64,000 nucleotides of DNA, from positions 806,001-870,000 of the forward strand of contig NZ_CP071795.1 of assembly GCF_017498485.1 (NCBI RefSeq), given 5' to 3'. This DNA is from Polaribacter batillariae (GTDB lineage: Bacteria > Bacteroidota > Bacteroidia > Flavobacteriales > Flavobacteriaceae). The notes below the pieces were generated by a model. It saw only the letters and a program-made list of their open reading frames with translations, searched no databases and was not told the origin of the DNA. A program made the translations under genes and the position numbers. Shown piece after piece: positions 1 through 8,461 of the stretch. The first letter of the stretch is position 1; the number at the start of each line of letters is the position of its first letter.

Positions 1-1704
1 ACCAAAGAAAACAGCAAGCAGTATTACCACATTATTGTTGGAAGATATGCCTTAATTCCTATAATAATTATTAATTTAACTGGAGCTTACCTGTCTTTAG
101 AAAAATTTTCTTTGTTACCAAAAGATAAAAAACCTCGCCAAGAAATTGTACAAAAAACAACAACGAAACATGTAAAAGTAGCAGATTTTAATGTTTTTAA
201 AACGACATATTTAAATGAAGTAAAAAAGATTGAATTCCCTTTTTCTTCTAATGAAGAAGATTATTTCTTACTTAAACTTCGCGATAAAGAATTGGCAATT
301 CACCAATATAGTGGAGAAATTATATGTGAAAAAAAATTAAGCTCTTTCTCTTTGGGCACTTATTATAGTTTGTTTTTGCATACGGGAAAAGGCACTATTA
401 TTTGGTCGATCGTTTTATTATTAACTTGCTTTGCCATTTTGTTTTTTATCTTTTCGGGATTTTCGATAACAGTAAGTAGAAGAAAAAAGTTCGTTGCTCT
501 AAAAAATGAAATACTACCAAATAAAGCCGAATATATCGTTTTAGTTGGTTCTGAAACAGGAAGTACAATTCGCTTTGCAATGGCTTTTAAAAACGCATTA
601 TTAAAAATAAATAAAACGGTTTTTATTGCTGAATTAAACAATTATAAAACTTATAAAAAAGCAAAAAACATCGTCATTTTTACGGCCACTTATGGAAATG
701 GAGAACCACCAACAAATGCAAATAAGTTTATAAAATTAATAGGTACTGTTCAACAAAATAGGTTGTTAAAATATACTGTTGTAGGTTTTGGCTCTAAAGA
801 ATACCCAGCGTTTTGCCAATTTGCAATTTTTGTGCACGCTTCTTTACAAATTCATCCAAAATTTATTCCTCAAATGACTTTAATTAAAATTAATCATCGA
901 AATATGCAATCTTTTAAAAATTGGGTAAATGAATGGAGTGTTTTAAATAACCTCTCGCTAAAAATTAATGAAGAAGATGTAGTAGAAACTTCAGAAAAAG
1001 AAGTAAAATTTAGTGTTTTAAAAAAAACTGATGTAAATAAAGACAACACTTTTTTAATTTTTTTAAAACCCAATTGCAAAACAAAATTTGTTTCTGGAGA
1101 CGTGCTTTCTATTACTCCAAAAAACGAAAATAAAAGTAGATTATATTCTATTGCTAAAATCGATAAGTACATTTTATTAAGTGTAAAAAAGCACGAATAT
1201 GGAGTATGTTCTAACTATTTACAACAACTACAAATTAACGATTTTGTAAACGGAGTTATTAAACAAAATAAACATTTTTATTTGCCTAAAAAAGCAAAAG
1301 AAGTAATTCTTATTGCAAATGGAACAGGAATTGCCCCTTTTTTAGGGATGATTCTAGAAAATTCGAAAACTAAAATTCATTTATTTTGGGGCGGAAGAAC
1401 CCCAAAATCTTTTGAAATTTATAACAAATACATCACTAAAGCTTTAGATACCAAAAAGCTAACTTCTTTTTACATTGCGTATTCACAAGAAAAAAAAGAA
1501 AAAAATTATGTTCAAAACCTTCTTGAAAAGAAAACTGAATTCGTTGCTAAAACGCTGCAAAACCAAAATTGCATTCTAATATGTGGTTCTTTAAAAATGC
1601 AACAAGGAGTAGAAATTGTTATAGATAAAATTGCCAAAGAAAAATTAAATTTAAGTATTAAAAACTTAAAAGATTATGGCGTAATTAAAACAAACTGTTA
1701 CTAA
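1..1704 (+). CDS. PepSY-TM / flavodoxin / oxidoreductase FAD-NAD(P)-binding protein (5' partial)
   Basis: The reading frame is open from base 1, so the true start lies upstream of the window. The visible 567 residues begin inside a PepSY-type membrane region (a hydrophobic helix followed by YLSLEKF), then a PepSY-like segment, another helix near codons 120-150, a flavodoxin domain with the FMN-binding signature VGSETGSTIRFA and ATYGNGEPP, and a C-terminal reductase module with RLYSIAK (FAD) and ANGTGIAPFLGM (NAD(P)H). This order matches the membrane sulfite-reductase-flavoprotein-like proteins of Bacteroidetes, which carry electrons across the inner membrane, often near iron-uptake genes. The physiological acceptor cannot be told from this sequence. 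An internal TTG at 112 is not a credible start because conserved sequence continues upstream of it. Confidence 0.85.
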   Translation, partial: TKENSKQYYHIIVGRYALIPIIIINLTGAYLSLEKFSLLPKDKKPRQEIVQKTTTKHVKVADFNVFKTTYLNEVKKIEFPFSSNEEDYFLLKLRDKELAIHQYSGEIICEKKLSSFSLGTYYSLFLHTGKGTIIWSIVLLLTCFAILFFIFSGFSITVSRRKKFVALKNEILPNKAEYIVLVGSETGSTIRFAMAFKNALLKINKTVFIAELNNYKTYKKAKNIVIFTATYGNGEPPTNANKFIKLIGTVQQNRLLKYTVVGFGSKEYPAFCQFAIFVHASLQIHPKFIPQMTLIKINHRNMQSFKNWVNEWSVLNNLSLKINEEDVVETSEKEVKFSVLKKTDVNKDNTFLIFLKPNCKTKFVSGDVLSITPKNENKSRLYSIAKIDKYILLSVKKHEYGVCSNYLQQLQINDFVNGVIKQNKHFYLPKKAKEVILIANGTGIAPFLGMILENSKTKIHLFWGGRTPKSFEIYNKYITKALDTKKLTSFYIAYSQEKKEKNYVQNLLEKKTEFVAKTLQNQNCILICGSLKMQQGVEIVIDKIAKEKLNLSIKNLKDYGVIKTNCY

Positions 1705-1715
1705 AAAAATAGATT

Positions 1716-2069
1716 ATGTTCGAAAAAACAAAAGTTATATCGAGAGTAAAAAACGGAGAAATTACGATGTGTACACGTTGTAAAATCTACAATCTTGTTT
1801 ACAATAATATCTTTTTTCAATTTAATGAAGAACAATTAAATCACTTTAAAGAATATATTTCTAAAATCGATATCGATTATTGGTTAGATTTTAGCGCTTG
1901 TACAACACAAAGAAGAAAAATACCCGTACAAACCTTTCATCAAAATTTAATCTTAGTTTTTGACCTTCATGAAATAAATGAGTTGAAAACACTTTTGGGA
2001 ATTAAAAATACCGAAAAAGAAAAAATATTGTCTCCCGCAGATATTGATTATACTTTGGTTTTAAATTGA
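1716..2069 (+). CDS. small conserved hypothetical protein (DUF6686-like)
   Basis: 117 residues, starting 11 bases after the flavodoxin-reductase gene on the same strand, so probably co-transcribed. It contains a CTRCKIYNLVYNN motif near residues 19-31 and IDIDYWLDF near 52-60. This resembles a flavobacterial family I recall as DUF6686, recalled from memory and not searched. The Cys-X2-Cys pair could bind metal or be redox active. No signal peptide or membrane helix is visible, so it should be cytoplasmic. Function unknown. Confidence 0.7.
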   Translation: MFEKTKVISRVKNGEITMCTRCKIYNLVYNNIFFQFNEEQLNHFKEYISKIDIDYWLDFSACTTQRRKIPVQTFHQNLILVFDLHEINELKTLLGIKNTEKEKILSPADIDYTLVLN

Positions 2070-2141
2070 TTTTTTCTAAAAAAATAATCTCGAAAACAGC
2101 CTAAAACCTCTTTATTTAAAAAGTAGTATAAGAGTGCATAT

Positions 2142-2807
2142 TTATCTTAAAGATTTAATAATATCTAGAGCATTTTTTGTGTTATTTTCTATTTTCTCAT
2201 AATCAAAATTCCCACTTGCGTCTTTTGACATTAATTTAGAGCCCATTCCAACACAAGTTACACCTGCATTGAACCAGCCTTCTAAATTCTCTTTGGTTGG
2301 AGAAACGCCACCTGTTGGCATAATGCTGGTCCAAGGTTGTGGTCCTTTAATGCCTTTTACAAATTGAGGGCCATAAATATCGCCAGGAAATAATTTTACG
2401 ATTTCGCAACCCAATTCTTCTGCTCTTGCAATTTCTGTTAAGGTTCCACATCCAGGAGACCATAAGACTTTTTTTCGGTTACACACAATGGCAATGTCTT
2501 CTCTTAAAACGGGAGTTACAATAAAATTTGCGCCTAAAGACATGTATAAAGAAGCTGCTGCTGCATCTGTTACAGACCCTACTCCCATAACCATTCCTGG
2601 TAAGTTTGTAATTGCGTATTTTGTTAATTCTCCAAAAACTTGGTGTGCAAAATCTCCTCTTGCAGTAAACTCCATTAAACGAGCGCCACCATCGTAACAA
2701 GCTTTTAATACTTTTTTACTTACTTCTAAATCACTATGAAAAAATAAAGGAACCATTCCTGTATCTTTCATTACTTGTGCTACTTCTAATCTTGTATATT
2801 GTGCCAT
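2142..2807 (-). CDS. eda: 2-dehydro-3-deoxy-phosphogluconate (KDPG) aldolase
   Basis: 221 residues, the usual length for the class I KDPG/KHG aldolase family. It cleaves KDPG to pyruvate and glyceraldehyde 3-phosphate in the cytoplasm. Visible active-site features are the general base Glu in RLMEFTARG (near residue 46), the Schiff-base Lys in CEIVKLFPG (near 137), and the phosphate-binding PTGGVSPTKEN near 162. It sits downstream of kdgK on the same strand, separated by a strong stem-loop, and both are probably controlled by the divergent LacI regulator. The pair completes the lower branch of uronate (alginate or pectin) or Entner-Doudoroff catabolism, but no dehydratase or lyase genes are adjacent. 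Confidence 0.95.
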   Translation of the reverse strand: MAQYTRLEVAQVMKDTGMVPLFFHSDLEVSKKVLKACYDGGARLMEFTARGDFAHQVFGELTKYAITNLPGMVMGVGSVTDAAAASLYMSLGANFIVTPVLREDIAIVCNRKKVLWSPGCGTLTEIARAEELGCEIVKLFPGDIYGPQFVKGIKGPQPWTSIMPTGGVSPTKENLEGWFNAGVTCVGMGSKLMSKDASGNFDYEKIENNTKNALDIIKSLR

Positions 2808-2813
2808 AATATT

Positions 2814-2892
2814 GTGTAATTGTTAAATTGTTTAATCGTGTAATTGTAAATCAATGCAACTTTTAAACAGTTACACAATTAAACAATTACAC
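2814..2892 (-). promoter_or_regulatory. intercistronic stem-loop between kdgK and eda
   Basis: Bases 2826-2846 and 2868-2888 are imperfect inverted repeats (about 19 of 21 pairing) around a 21-base loop. The outer GTGTAATTGTT at 2814-2824 also matches AACAATTACAC at 2882-2892. In an mRNA reading from kdgK to eda this makes a long AT-rich hairpin filling the whole gap. It could stabilise or attenuate the message. It lacks a clean T-run, so it is not a typical intrinsic terminator. Confidence 0.55.
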
Positions 2893-2898
2893 TTTTTT

Positions 2899-3945
2899 CT
2901 ATCTTGCTACTCTACCAGAAGCATCTCCACCCATTAATTTTTCTACCTCTGCAACCGTTACTAAGTTCGCATCGCCTTTAATGGTGTGTTTTAAACAAGA
3001 AGCCGCTACTGCAAAATCTAAAGCATTTTGGTCGTCTTCTGGGTATTTTAACAATCCGTAAATTAATCCACCCATAAAAGAATCTCCTCCACCTACTCTA
3101 TCTACAATATCTGTAATTTGGTATTGACGTGTTTGAAACAGTGTTTTACCATCATACAAAACACCTGCCCAAGTGTTGTGAGAAGCTGAAATAGAACCTC
3201 TTAAAGTTGTAATTACTTTTTTAGATCTAGGAAATTTTTCCATCATTTGCTCACAAACCGATAAAAATGCTTCTGCTTTTACGTTATGCCCTTCTGTTTG
3301 TACAGAAATTCCTGCAGGTTTAATACCAAAGTGCATCTCTGCATCTTCTTCGTTTCCTAAAACAATATCACAATAGGAAGTTAATTCTGTCATGATTTTT
3401 TCTCTGTGGGCAGCATCGCAAAACTTCCAAAGTTTTGCTCTATAATTTAAATCTGTTGAAATGGTAATTCCTTTTGCACTTGCAGCTTTCACAGCTTCTA
3501 AACAAACATCTGCAGCACCTTGTGAAATGGCGGGTGTAATTCCTGTCCAATGAAACCATTCTACGCCGTCAAAAGCGGCATCCCAATCTATCATTCCAGA
3601 TTCTATTTCTGCAATTGCAGAATGTGCTCTGTCGTAAACAACTTTAGAACCACGAGAAACTGCCCCAGTTTCTAAAAAGTAAATTCCTAAACGATCTCCA
3701 CCCCAAACAATTTTATCTACATTTACACCACGCTTACGCATTTCCATCATCGCACACTCACCAATATCATTTTTTGGCAAACGTGTTACAAAATCAACAT
3801 CTACTCCATAGTTTGCTAAAGAAACTGCTACGTTAGATTCTCCTCCACCATATACAACATCAAAATTATTTGCTTGCGAAAATCTTAAAAATCCTTGTGG
3901 AGATAACCTTAACATAATTTCTCCAAAAGTTACTACTTTACCCAT
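2899..3945 (-). CDS. kdgK: 2-dehydro-3-deoxygluconokinase (PfkB family sugar kinase)
   Basis: 348 residues with the ribokinase/PfkB fold. It phosphorylates 2-keto-3-deoxygluconate to KDPG, the substrate of the downstream aldolase. Visible motifs are the N-terminal GGGESNVAVSLANYG (near residues 33-47), the substrate-facing FHWTGITPAIS, and the catalytic anion-hole motif VGGGDSFMGGLIYGLL near 283-298, whose Asp is the catalytic base. The C-terminus HTIKGDANLVTVAEVE is typical of flavobacterial KdgK. The gene is divergent from the LacI regulator, with an operator copy between its likely promoter and its start. Related sugar kinases cannot be excluded, but the neighbouring eda supports KDG. Confidence 0.92.
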   Translation of the reverse strand: MGKVVTFGEIMLRLSPQGFLRFSQANNFDVVYGGGESNVAVSLANYGVDVDFVTRLPKNDIGECAMMEMRKRGVNVDKIVWGGDRLGIYFLETGAVSRGSKVVYDRAHSAIAEIESGMIDWDAAFDGVEWFHWTGITPAISQGAADVCLEAVKAASAKGITISTDLNYRAKLWKFCDAAHREKIMTELTSYCDIVLGNEEDAEMHFGIKPAGISVQTEGHNVKAEAFLSVCEQMMEKFPRSKKVITTLRGSISASHNTWAGVLYDGKTLFQTRQYQITDIVDRVGGGDSFMGGLIYGLLKYPEDDQNALDFAVAASCLKHTIKGDANLVTVAEVEKLMGGDASGRVAR

Positions 3946-3979
3946 TTTTATTGAATTTTAATCTATTATTGAATTTTAG

Positions 3980-3997
3980 TTAAACGTTTAAGCAAAT
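3980..3997. promoter_or_regulatory. LacI-family operator copy 1 (kdgK-proximal)
   Basis: TTAAACGTTTAAGCAAAT with a palindromic core TAAACGTTTA (3981-3990) and the central CG typical of LacI-family sites. An identical 18-base copy lies exactly 90 bp away at 4070-4087. It lies 35 bp upstream of the kdgK start codon, inside the probable leader. Confidence 0.75.
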
Positions 3998-4035
3998 TAG
4001 CAAAATAAAATCAAAACCTCTTATTATTGCTGAAA

Positions 4036-4068
4036 TTTTGATTTATATAAACAAAGTTATTACATTTG
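4036..4068 (+). promoter_or_regulatory. Bacteroidetes-type promoter for the lacI-family gene
   Basis: TTTTG at 4036-4040 (-33 element) is followed after 20 bases by TACATTTG at 4061-4068, a perfect match to the Bacteroidetes -7 consensus TAnnTTTG. Transcription would start near 4073, inside operator copy 2, implying autorepression. On the other strand CAAAGTTA at 4052-4059 reads TAACTTTG and is a candidate -7 box for kdgK, with less ideal -33 spacing. Confidence 0.65.
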
Positions 4069-4087
4069 TTTAAACGTTTAAGCAAAT
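4064..4087. promoter_or_regulatory. LacI-family operator copy 2 (lacI-proximal)
   Basis: A 24-base palindrome with one mismatch pair, centred on the CG of TAAACGTTTA (4071-4080), with arms ATTTGT and AGCAAAT. It overlaps the end of the -7 box and the predicted transcription start of the regulator gene. The 90-bp centre-to-centre distance to copy 1 would allow looping by a tetramer or dimer of dimers (inference). Confidence 0.75.
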
Positions 4088-4100
4088 ATATATAAAATTC

Positions 4101-5123
4101 GTGAAAAAAAAGAAAACAACCATAAAAGATATTGCAAATGTGTTAAATATTTCTGCAGCAGCCGTTTCTAAAGCACTGCATAACGATTCTCGAATTAGCG
4201 ATAAAACGAAAAAAGCCGTAAAACAAGTGGCAAAAAACTTAAATTATCAACCCAATCACTTGGCAAGTGCTTTAAGAAGTGGAAAATCTAAATTGGTAGG
4301 CGTTATTGTACCGAGAACAAATAGTAATTTTTTCTCCTCTGTAATTCAAAATATCGAAGAAGTATTAAATAAAGAAGGTTATAACATTATTATTACACAA
4401 TCTAACGAATCTTTTAAAAAAGAAAGCGACTGTATAGATGCTTTATTATTTACACAGGTTGATGGCATTATTGCTTCTATGGCTAATGAAACTGTAGATT
4501 TAAGTGCTTATGAAAAAGTTAAATCGAAAGGAATTCCGTTAATTTTATTTGACAGAGGAGAAAACAATTTAAATGTAGATTATATTGGTATAGACGATTA
4601 TAACAGCAGCCATGTAATTATTGAGCATTTGGTGGCGAAAGGTTGTAAAAGAATTGCACATATTGGAGGTTATAAACGTACTAGAATTTATAATAACAGA
4701 ATTCGTGGTTATATAGATGCGCTAAAAAAACACAATTTACCTTTAGATGATGAGTTGCTTACAGAAAGCGGTTTAACAATTGAAGACGGAAGAGAAAAAA
4801 TGCTTGAACTATTACAATTGAAAGAAAAGCCTGATGCTATTTATGCTGCTGGAGATTACGCTGCTTTGGGCGCTTTGCAGGTTTTAAAAGAGCAACAAAT
4901 TTCGATTCCTAATGAGATTGCTTTGGTGGGTTTTGGTAACGAACCTTTTACGGATATGGTTTCGCCAACAATTACAAGTGTAAATCAACACAGTGCAGAA
5001 ATTGGACAACAAGCTGCTAAAAGGTTTTTAACATATGTTGATACTGAAAATATCGAGCAAAATTTGAATAAAATAATTTTAAACGCAACATTAATTGTTA
5101 GAGATTCTTCTGATAAAAAGTAA
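4101..5123 (+). CDS. LacI family transcriptional regulator
   Basis: 340 residues with a GTG start. The N-terminal helix-turn-helix reads TTIKDIANVLNISAAAVSKA (residues 6-25), followed by the hinge helix NHLASALRSGKSKLVGVIVP and a periplasmic-binding-protein-like sensor domain with DYIGIDDYNSS and HIGGYKRTRIYNNRIRGY. These proteins bind palindromes with a central CG, exactly as present in the intergenic region. It most likely represses kdgK-eda and itself in response to a sugar acid, probably KDG or KDPG (inference). Confidence 0.92.
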   Translation: MKKKKTTIKDIANVLNISAAAVSKALHNDSRISDKTKKAVKQVAKNLNYQPNHLASALRSGKSKLVGVIVPRTNSNFFSSVIQNIEEVLNKEGYNIIITQSNESFKKESDCIDALLFTQVDGIIASMANETVDLSAYEKVKSKGIPLILFDRGENNLNVDYIGIDDYNSSHVIIEHLVAKGCKRIAHIGGYKRTRIYNNRIRGYIDALKKHNLPLDDELLTESGLTIEDGREKMLELLQLKEKPDAIYAAGDYAALGALQVLKEQQISIPNEIALVGFGNEPFTDMVSPTITSVNQHSAEIGQQAAKRFLTYVDTENIEQNLNKIILNATLIVRDSSDKK

Positions 5124-5610
5124 TTGATATACTAAAAGATATTATTATTTTACACTATTCTTGTTCTTTAGATAAATATTATATACTAGTCCTATAAAAA
5201 TTAAAAAAATCCCGAGAATGGTATATATATATATTATAAACTTCGTTAAACCAGTTTAAATTGGTTAACCAATTTGATTTTCCAAATATATATGAAAAAA
5301 GTTAACCAAAATGTTAATTGTAGTAAATTATTTTCTTATCAACCAAAATGTTAATTCTAGAAAATGCGCAATGGTATGATTATAATTTACACAAAATTTT
5401 AGTAAGCGTTAACTTCTTTAAAACTTCTTTTTTTTAACTCTGCTTGTAATAGGCAAGTATCGTTAAAATTTAATTTAACACGATTTTTTAAATTATAAAT
5501 TGGTTGTGTTTATTACAACACTAAATAATTATTAGAATTTAGAGTTCTTACTGGTTTTGTTTTTAGTGTAAATTATGTGTTTTTCTAATTTACCTAATAA
5601 CAACAATGTA
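5124..5610. other. gene-free interval with operator-like GGTTAACC repeats
   Basis: 487 bp between the lacI-family stop and the DUF349 stop, with no supportable ORF. It holds a perfect 18-bp palindrome AAATTGGTTAACCAATTT at 5258-5275 and two near-identical 20-mers, AACCAAAATGTTAATTgTAG at 5304-5323 and the same with C at 5341-5360, each with a TTAAC...GTTAA inverted core. TTGGTTAACCAA-type palindromes are typical of GntR/FCD regulators, but no such gene lies nearby. No convincing terminator was seen. Confidence 0.6.
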
Positions 5611-7611
5611 TTAATAATCTAAATTTTTTAAATATTCTAATTTTTCTCTCCAGATTTCTAAGTCTGTTCTAAATTCTTCTACTTGCTTTTTTACATTTGC
5701 CACCAAAGGATTGTCTGCTTTTGCGTTAGAAAAGAAGCCTAAATTGTTTTCTAATTGAGAAATTTCTCTATTTAATTCGTCTATTTTCTTGCGAATAAAC
5801 ATTTGCTCGGAATCTAATTTTCTAAAATCTTTATTGGCAACTAAACTATCTAAAGAATTGGTAAACTTTAGCATTTCTACTTCCTGCTTATCTAAAGACA
5901 GGTTTTCTACCATTTTATCTACTTGCTTACTAAATTTAGCTTCTAAATGTCTTACGTTTCTTGGCAAGGCACCTAATTCTTTCCAAGTATTTATGGCTTC
6001 TAAAACACTTTCTTTTGTATGTGTTTTTTTCTCTTTTAAAGCCTCTAAAAATGCTTTCTTAGCATCTACTACAGCCTGTTGCTCTTTACTTATTGCATTT
6101 TTTTGTGCATGCAATCTATCGAAGTAATGGTTACAAGCAGCTTTGAATCTTTTCCAAATATCGTCTGAAAATTTTCTTGGAACATGACCAATTTTTTTCC
6201 AATCTGCTTGCACTTTCTTCATTGCATTTGTAGCCATTTGCCAATCTTCGCTATCTTTAAAAGATTCTGCAATTTCTATTAATGCCAGTTTCTTTTCTAG
6301 ATTTTTTTGTTGGCTACTTTTTTCTTGTTTGTAAAAAAGATTTTTTGCGCTATTAAATTTTTTAGTAGCTGCTTTGAACTTTTGCCAAACTTCTTCACTC
6401 TTATTATAAGGTAACTTACCAGCACTAAAGTATAATTTTCTTAATTGCTCTACGTGTTTTATACTTTCTTGCCAATCTTTATGCGATTTATTATTAGAGG
6501 TATCGTAATTATCTAAAACTTCTATAATTTCTAATTTTTTGTCGATAATTTCTTGATATTTAGAGCGCATTTCACGAAAATATTGATGACGTTTATCGTG
6601 TATTTTTTTAGTTGCAACACTAAATTTGTGCCAAATTTCTTCTCGCATTTCACTAGAAACTGGCCCAATATCTTCTTTCCAAGTTTTGTGTAATTTTTGC
6701 AATTCTTTAAAAGCTACTGTAATATCTTCTTGCTCTGCTAATGCTTCTGCTTGTTTTATAATTTTAAGTTTTTCTTCTAAATTATTTTTAAAATCTAAAT
6801 CTCTAAAATCGTTGCTTAAATGTAATAAGTCGTAAAAACGTTCTACATGATGATGGTAAATTTTCCAAGTATCGTTATAACGAGTTTTAGAAACCGGACC
6901 AATTGCTCGCCAATTATCTTGCAATTCTCTAAATTGCTTATACATGGTAGCGGTATCTGCGTCTTCAATTAACGTTTTTAAGTCTTCAATTACCTTTAAT
7001 CTTTTCTCTAAGTTTTCGTTTAATTGCTTTTCTAAATCTTTATAATAGGCGTCTCTTTCTTTTTTGTAGCTAGAAAGTAATGCATTGTATTCGATTTTTA
7101 TTGGACTCGAAAATTTAAAATCGATAGAATCGCCTCCTTCTGCTAAAAAAGCTTCTTTTTTCTGGGTTAATAATGCCCCAAATTTTTGATTGAAAGCATT
7201 TTTAATGGCATCTACTTGAGATTTTATTTTTTGAACAGGGTTGTTAGCAATTACCTTTTTTAGGGCTACTACTAATTCTTCTAAAGTTGCTTTCGAATAA
7301 TCTACTTTTGGGGTTTCTTCTTCTTTAGAATTATTATTTTCTGCTTCTTCTGCTACAGATTTTTCAATTTCATCTACAGCTTCATTTGTTTCGTTATTTT
7401 CTTGTTCAACAACTTTTTCTGTTGTTTCTTTAACTTTATCAGCAACCTCTAAAACCTCTGTTTTATTTTCTTTAACAGTTTTTTCATGAGGTTCTTCAAC
7501 TTCATTCATTTCTTTAGAAGTCTCTAGTTCTTCTGCTTTTGAAGTCTCATTTACAACTTCTTCTGTACTATCTTCCGTTTTTTCAACGTTTTCTTCATTC
7601 TTATCTAACAT
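5611..7611 (-). CDS. DUF349 repeat protein
   Basis: 666 residues. The first ~110 are a highly acidic, Glu/Val/Thr-rich disordered segment, followed by at least five tandem DUF349 repeats of about 70-75 residues. Each repeat carries a W-x(2-3)-IGPVS/LP-type motif (for example DNWRAIGPVSKTRYND, KTWKEDIGPVSSEMREE, ADWKKIGHVPRKFSDD, TWKELGALPRNVRHLE). The C-terminal 90 residues look coiled-coil. DUF349 proteins are cytoplasmic and uncharacterised in Bacteroidetes. It is last in a probable operon after the DUF368 pair and aroE, 91 bases downstream of aroE. Confidence 0.85.
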   Translation of the reverse strand: MLDKNEENVEKTEDSTEEVVNETSKAEELETSKEMNEVEEPHEKTVKENKTEVLEVADKVKETTEKVVEQENNETNEAVDEIEKSVAEEAENNNSKEEETPKVDYSKATLEELVVALKKVIANNPVQKIKSQVDAIKNAFNQKFGALLTQKKEAFLAEGGDSIDFKFSSPIKIEYNALLSSYKKERDAYYKDLEKQLNENLEKRLKVIEDLKTLIEDADTATMYKQFRELQDNWRAIGPVSKTRYNDTWKIYHHHVERFYDLLHLSNDFRDLDFKNNLEEKLKIIKQAEALAEQEDITVAFKELQKLHKTWKEDIGPVSSEMREEIWHKFSVATKKIHDKRHQYFREMRSKYQEIIDKKLEIIEVLDNYDTSNNKSHKDWQESIKHVEQLRKLYFSAGKLPYNKSEEVWQKFKAATKKFNSAKNLFYKQEKSSQQKNLEKKLALIEIAESFKDSEDWQMATNAMKKVQADWKKIGHVPRKFSDDIWKRFKAACNHYFDRLHAQKNAISKEQQAVVDAKKAFLEALKEKKTHTKESVLEAINTWKELGALPRNVRHLEAKFSKQVDKMVENLSLDKQEVEMLKFTNSLDSLVANKDFRKLDSEQMFIRKKIDELNREISQLENNLGFFSNAKADNPLVANVKKQVEEFRTDLEIWREKLEYLKNLDY

Positions 7612-7702
7612 ATCTACAATGTTTAAGTTCTCTTAAATAATATCTATTATTATTCTATAAAGATACAGACAACTTACTATATTCGCAAATAACAGTATTA
7701 AA

Positions 7703-8461
7703 TTATTTACCTTGATTCCATATGGCCCAAGATTCCTCTGCTTGGATTTCTAACATCTGATATCCATTTTTTACAGTTGCTCCTCTTTGTTTTCCTTTTT
7801 CTAAAAAAACAGTAAGTTCTGGATTGTAAATTAAATCGTATAACAAATGCTTTTCAGATAAATGTTGATAGGGTATTGCTGGATATTTATTTACATTGGG
7901 TGAAGTTCCTAAAGGGGTACAATTAATAATAACAGTATATTTATTAATTATTTCTTCTGTTAGGTCTTGATAAGAAATTTCTTTTTTATTAGAAGGATTT
8001 CTGGAAACAAATTTATATTTTATATGATTTTGTTTCAACGCAAAAGCAACTGCTTTAGAAGCTCCTCCAGTGCCTAAAATTAACGCAAATTTATGATGCT
8101 TTTTTAAAAATGGAGCAATCGATTTTTCGAAGCCAACAACATCTGTATTGTATCCTTTTAAATTGCCTCTTTTGGTGAATTTAATGGTATTTACTGCGCC
8201 AATTTTTTTCGCTGTTGTATCTAATTTATTTAAATAAGCAATTACTTCTTCTTTGTAAGGAATTGTAACATTAATACCACAAATACTATCGTCGTTTTTA
8301 ACAATGCTTGGAAAATCTTCTATTTTTGGGATGTCGAAATTTACATATTTACAGTTTGTGAGATTTAAATTTTTAAATTTCTCTGTAAAATATCCACGAG
8401 AAAAAGAGTAAGAAATCTCTTTTCCTAAAAGTCCGAAGGTTTTATTTTTTCTTTCTTCCAT
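7703..8461 (-). CDS. aroE: shikimate dehydrogenase
   Basis: 252 residues, close to the usual 250-270. It reduces 3-dehydroshikimate with NADPH in aromatic amino-acid synthesis. Visible motifs are the substrate-binding SYSFSRGYFTEKF at the N-terminus (normally S-x-S-P), GINVTIPYKE with the catalytic Lys (near 69), NTDVVGFEKSI, the Rossmann LGTGGASKAVAFAL (near 129), and INCTPLGTSP. Its first 20 bases overlap the end of the preceding DUF368 gene, which suggests translational coupling. Confidence 0.93.
   Translation of the reverse strand: MEERKNKTFGLLGKEISYSFSRGYFTEKFKNLNLTNCKYVNFDIPKIEDFPSIVKNDDSICGINVTIPYKEEVIAYLNKLDTTAKKIGAVNTIKFTKRGNLKGYNTDVVGFEKSIAPFLKKHHKFALILGTGGASKAVAFALKQNHIKYKFVSRNPSNKKEISYQDLTEEIINKYTVIINCTPLGTSPNVNKYPAIPYQHLSEKHLLYDLIYNPELTVFLEKGKQRGATVKNGYQMLEIQAEESWAIWNQGK

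Noticed and set aside
112..114. TTG start for the first oxidoreductase
   Set aside because: The same frame continues upstream to base 1 with a membrane helix that belongs to the PepSY domain.
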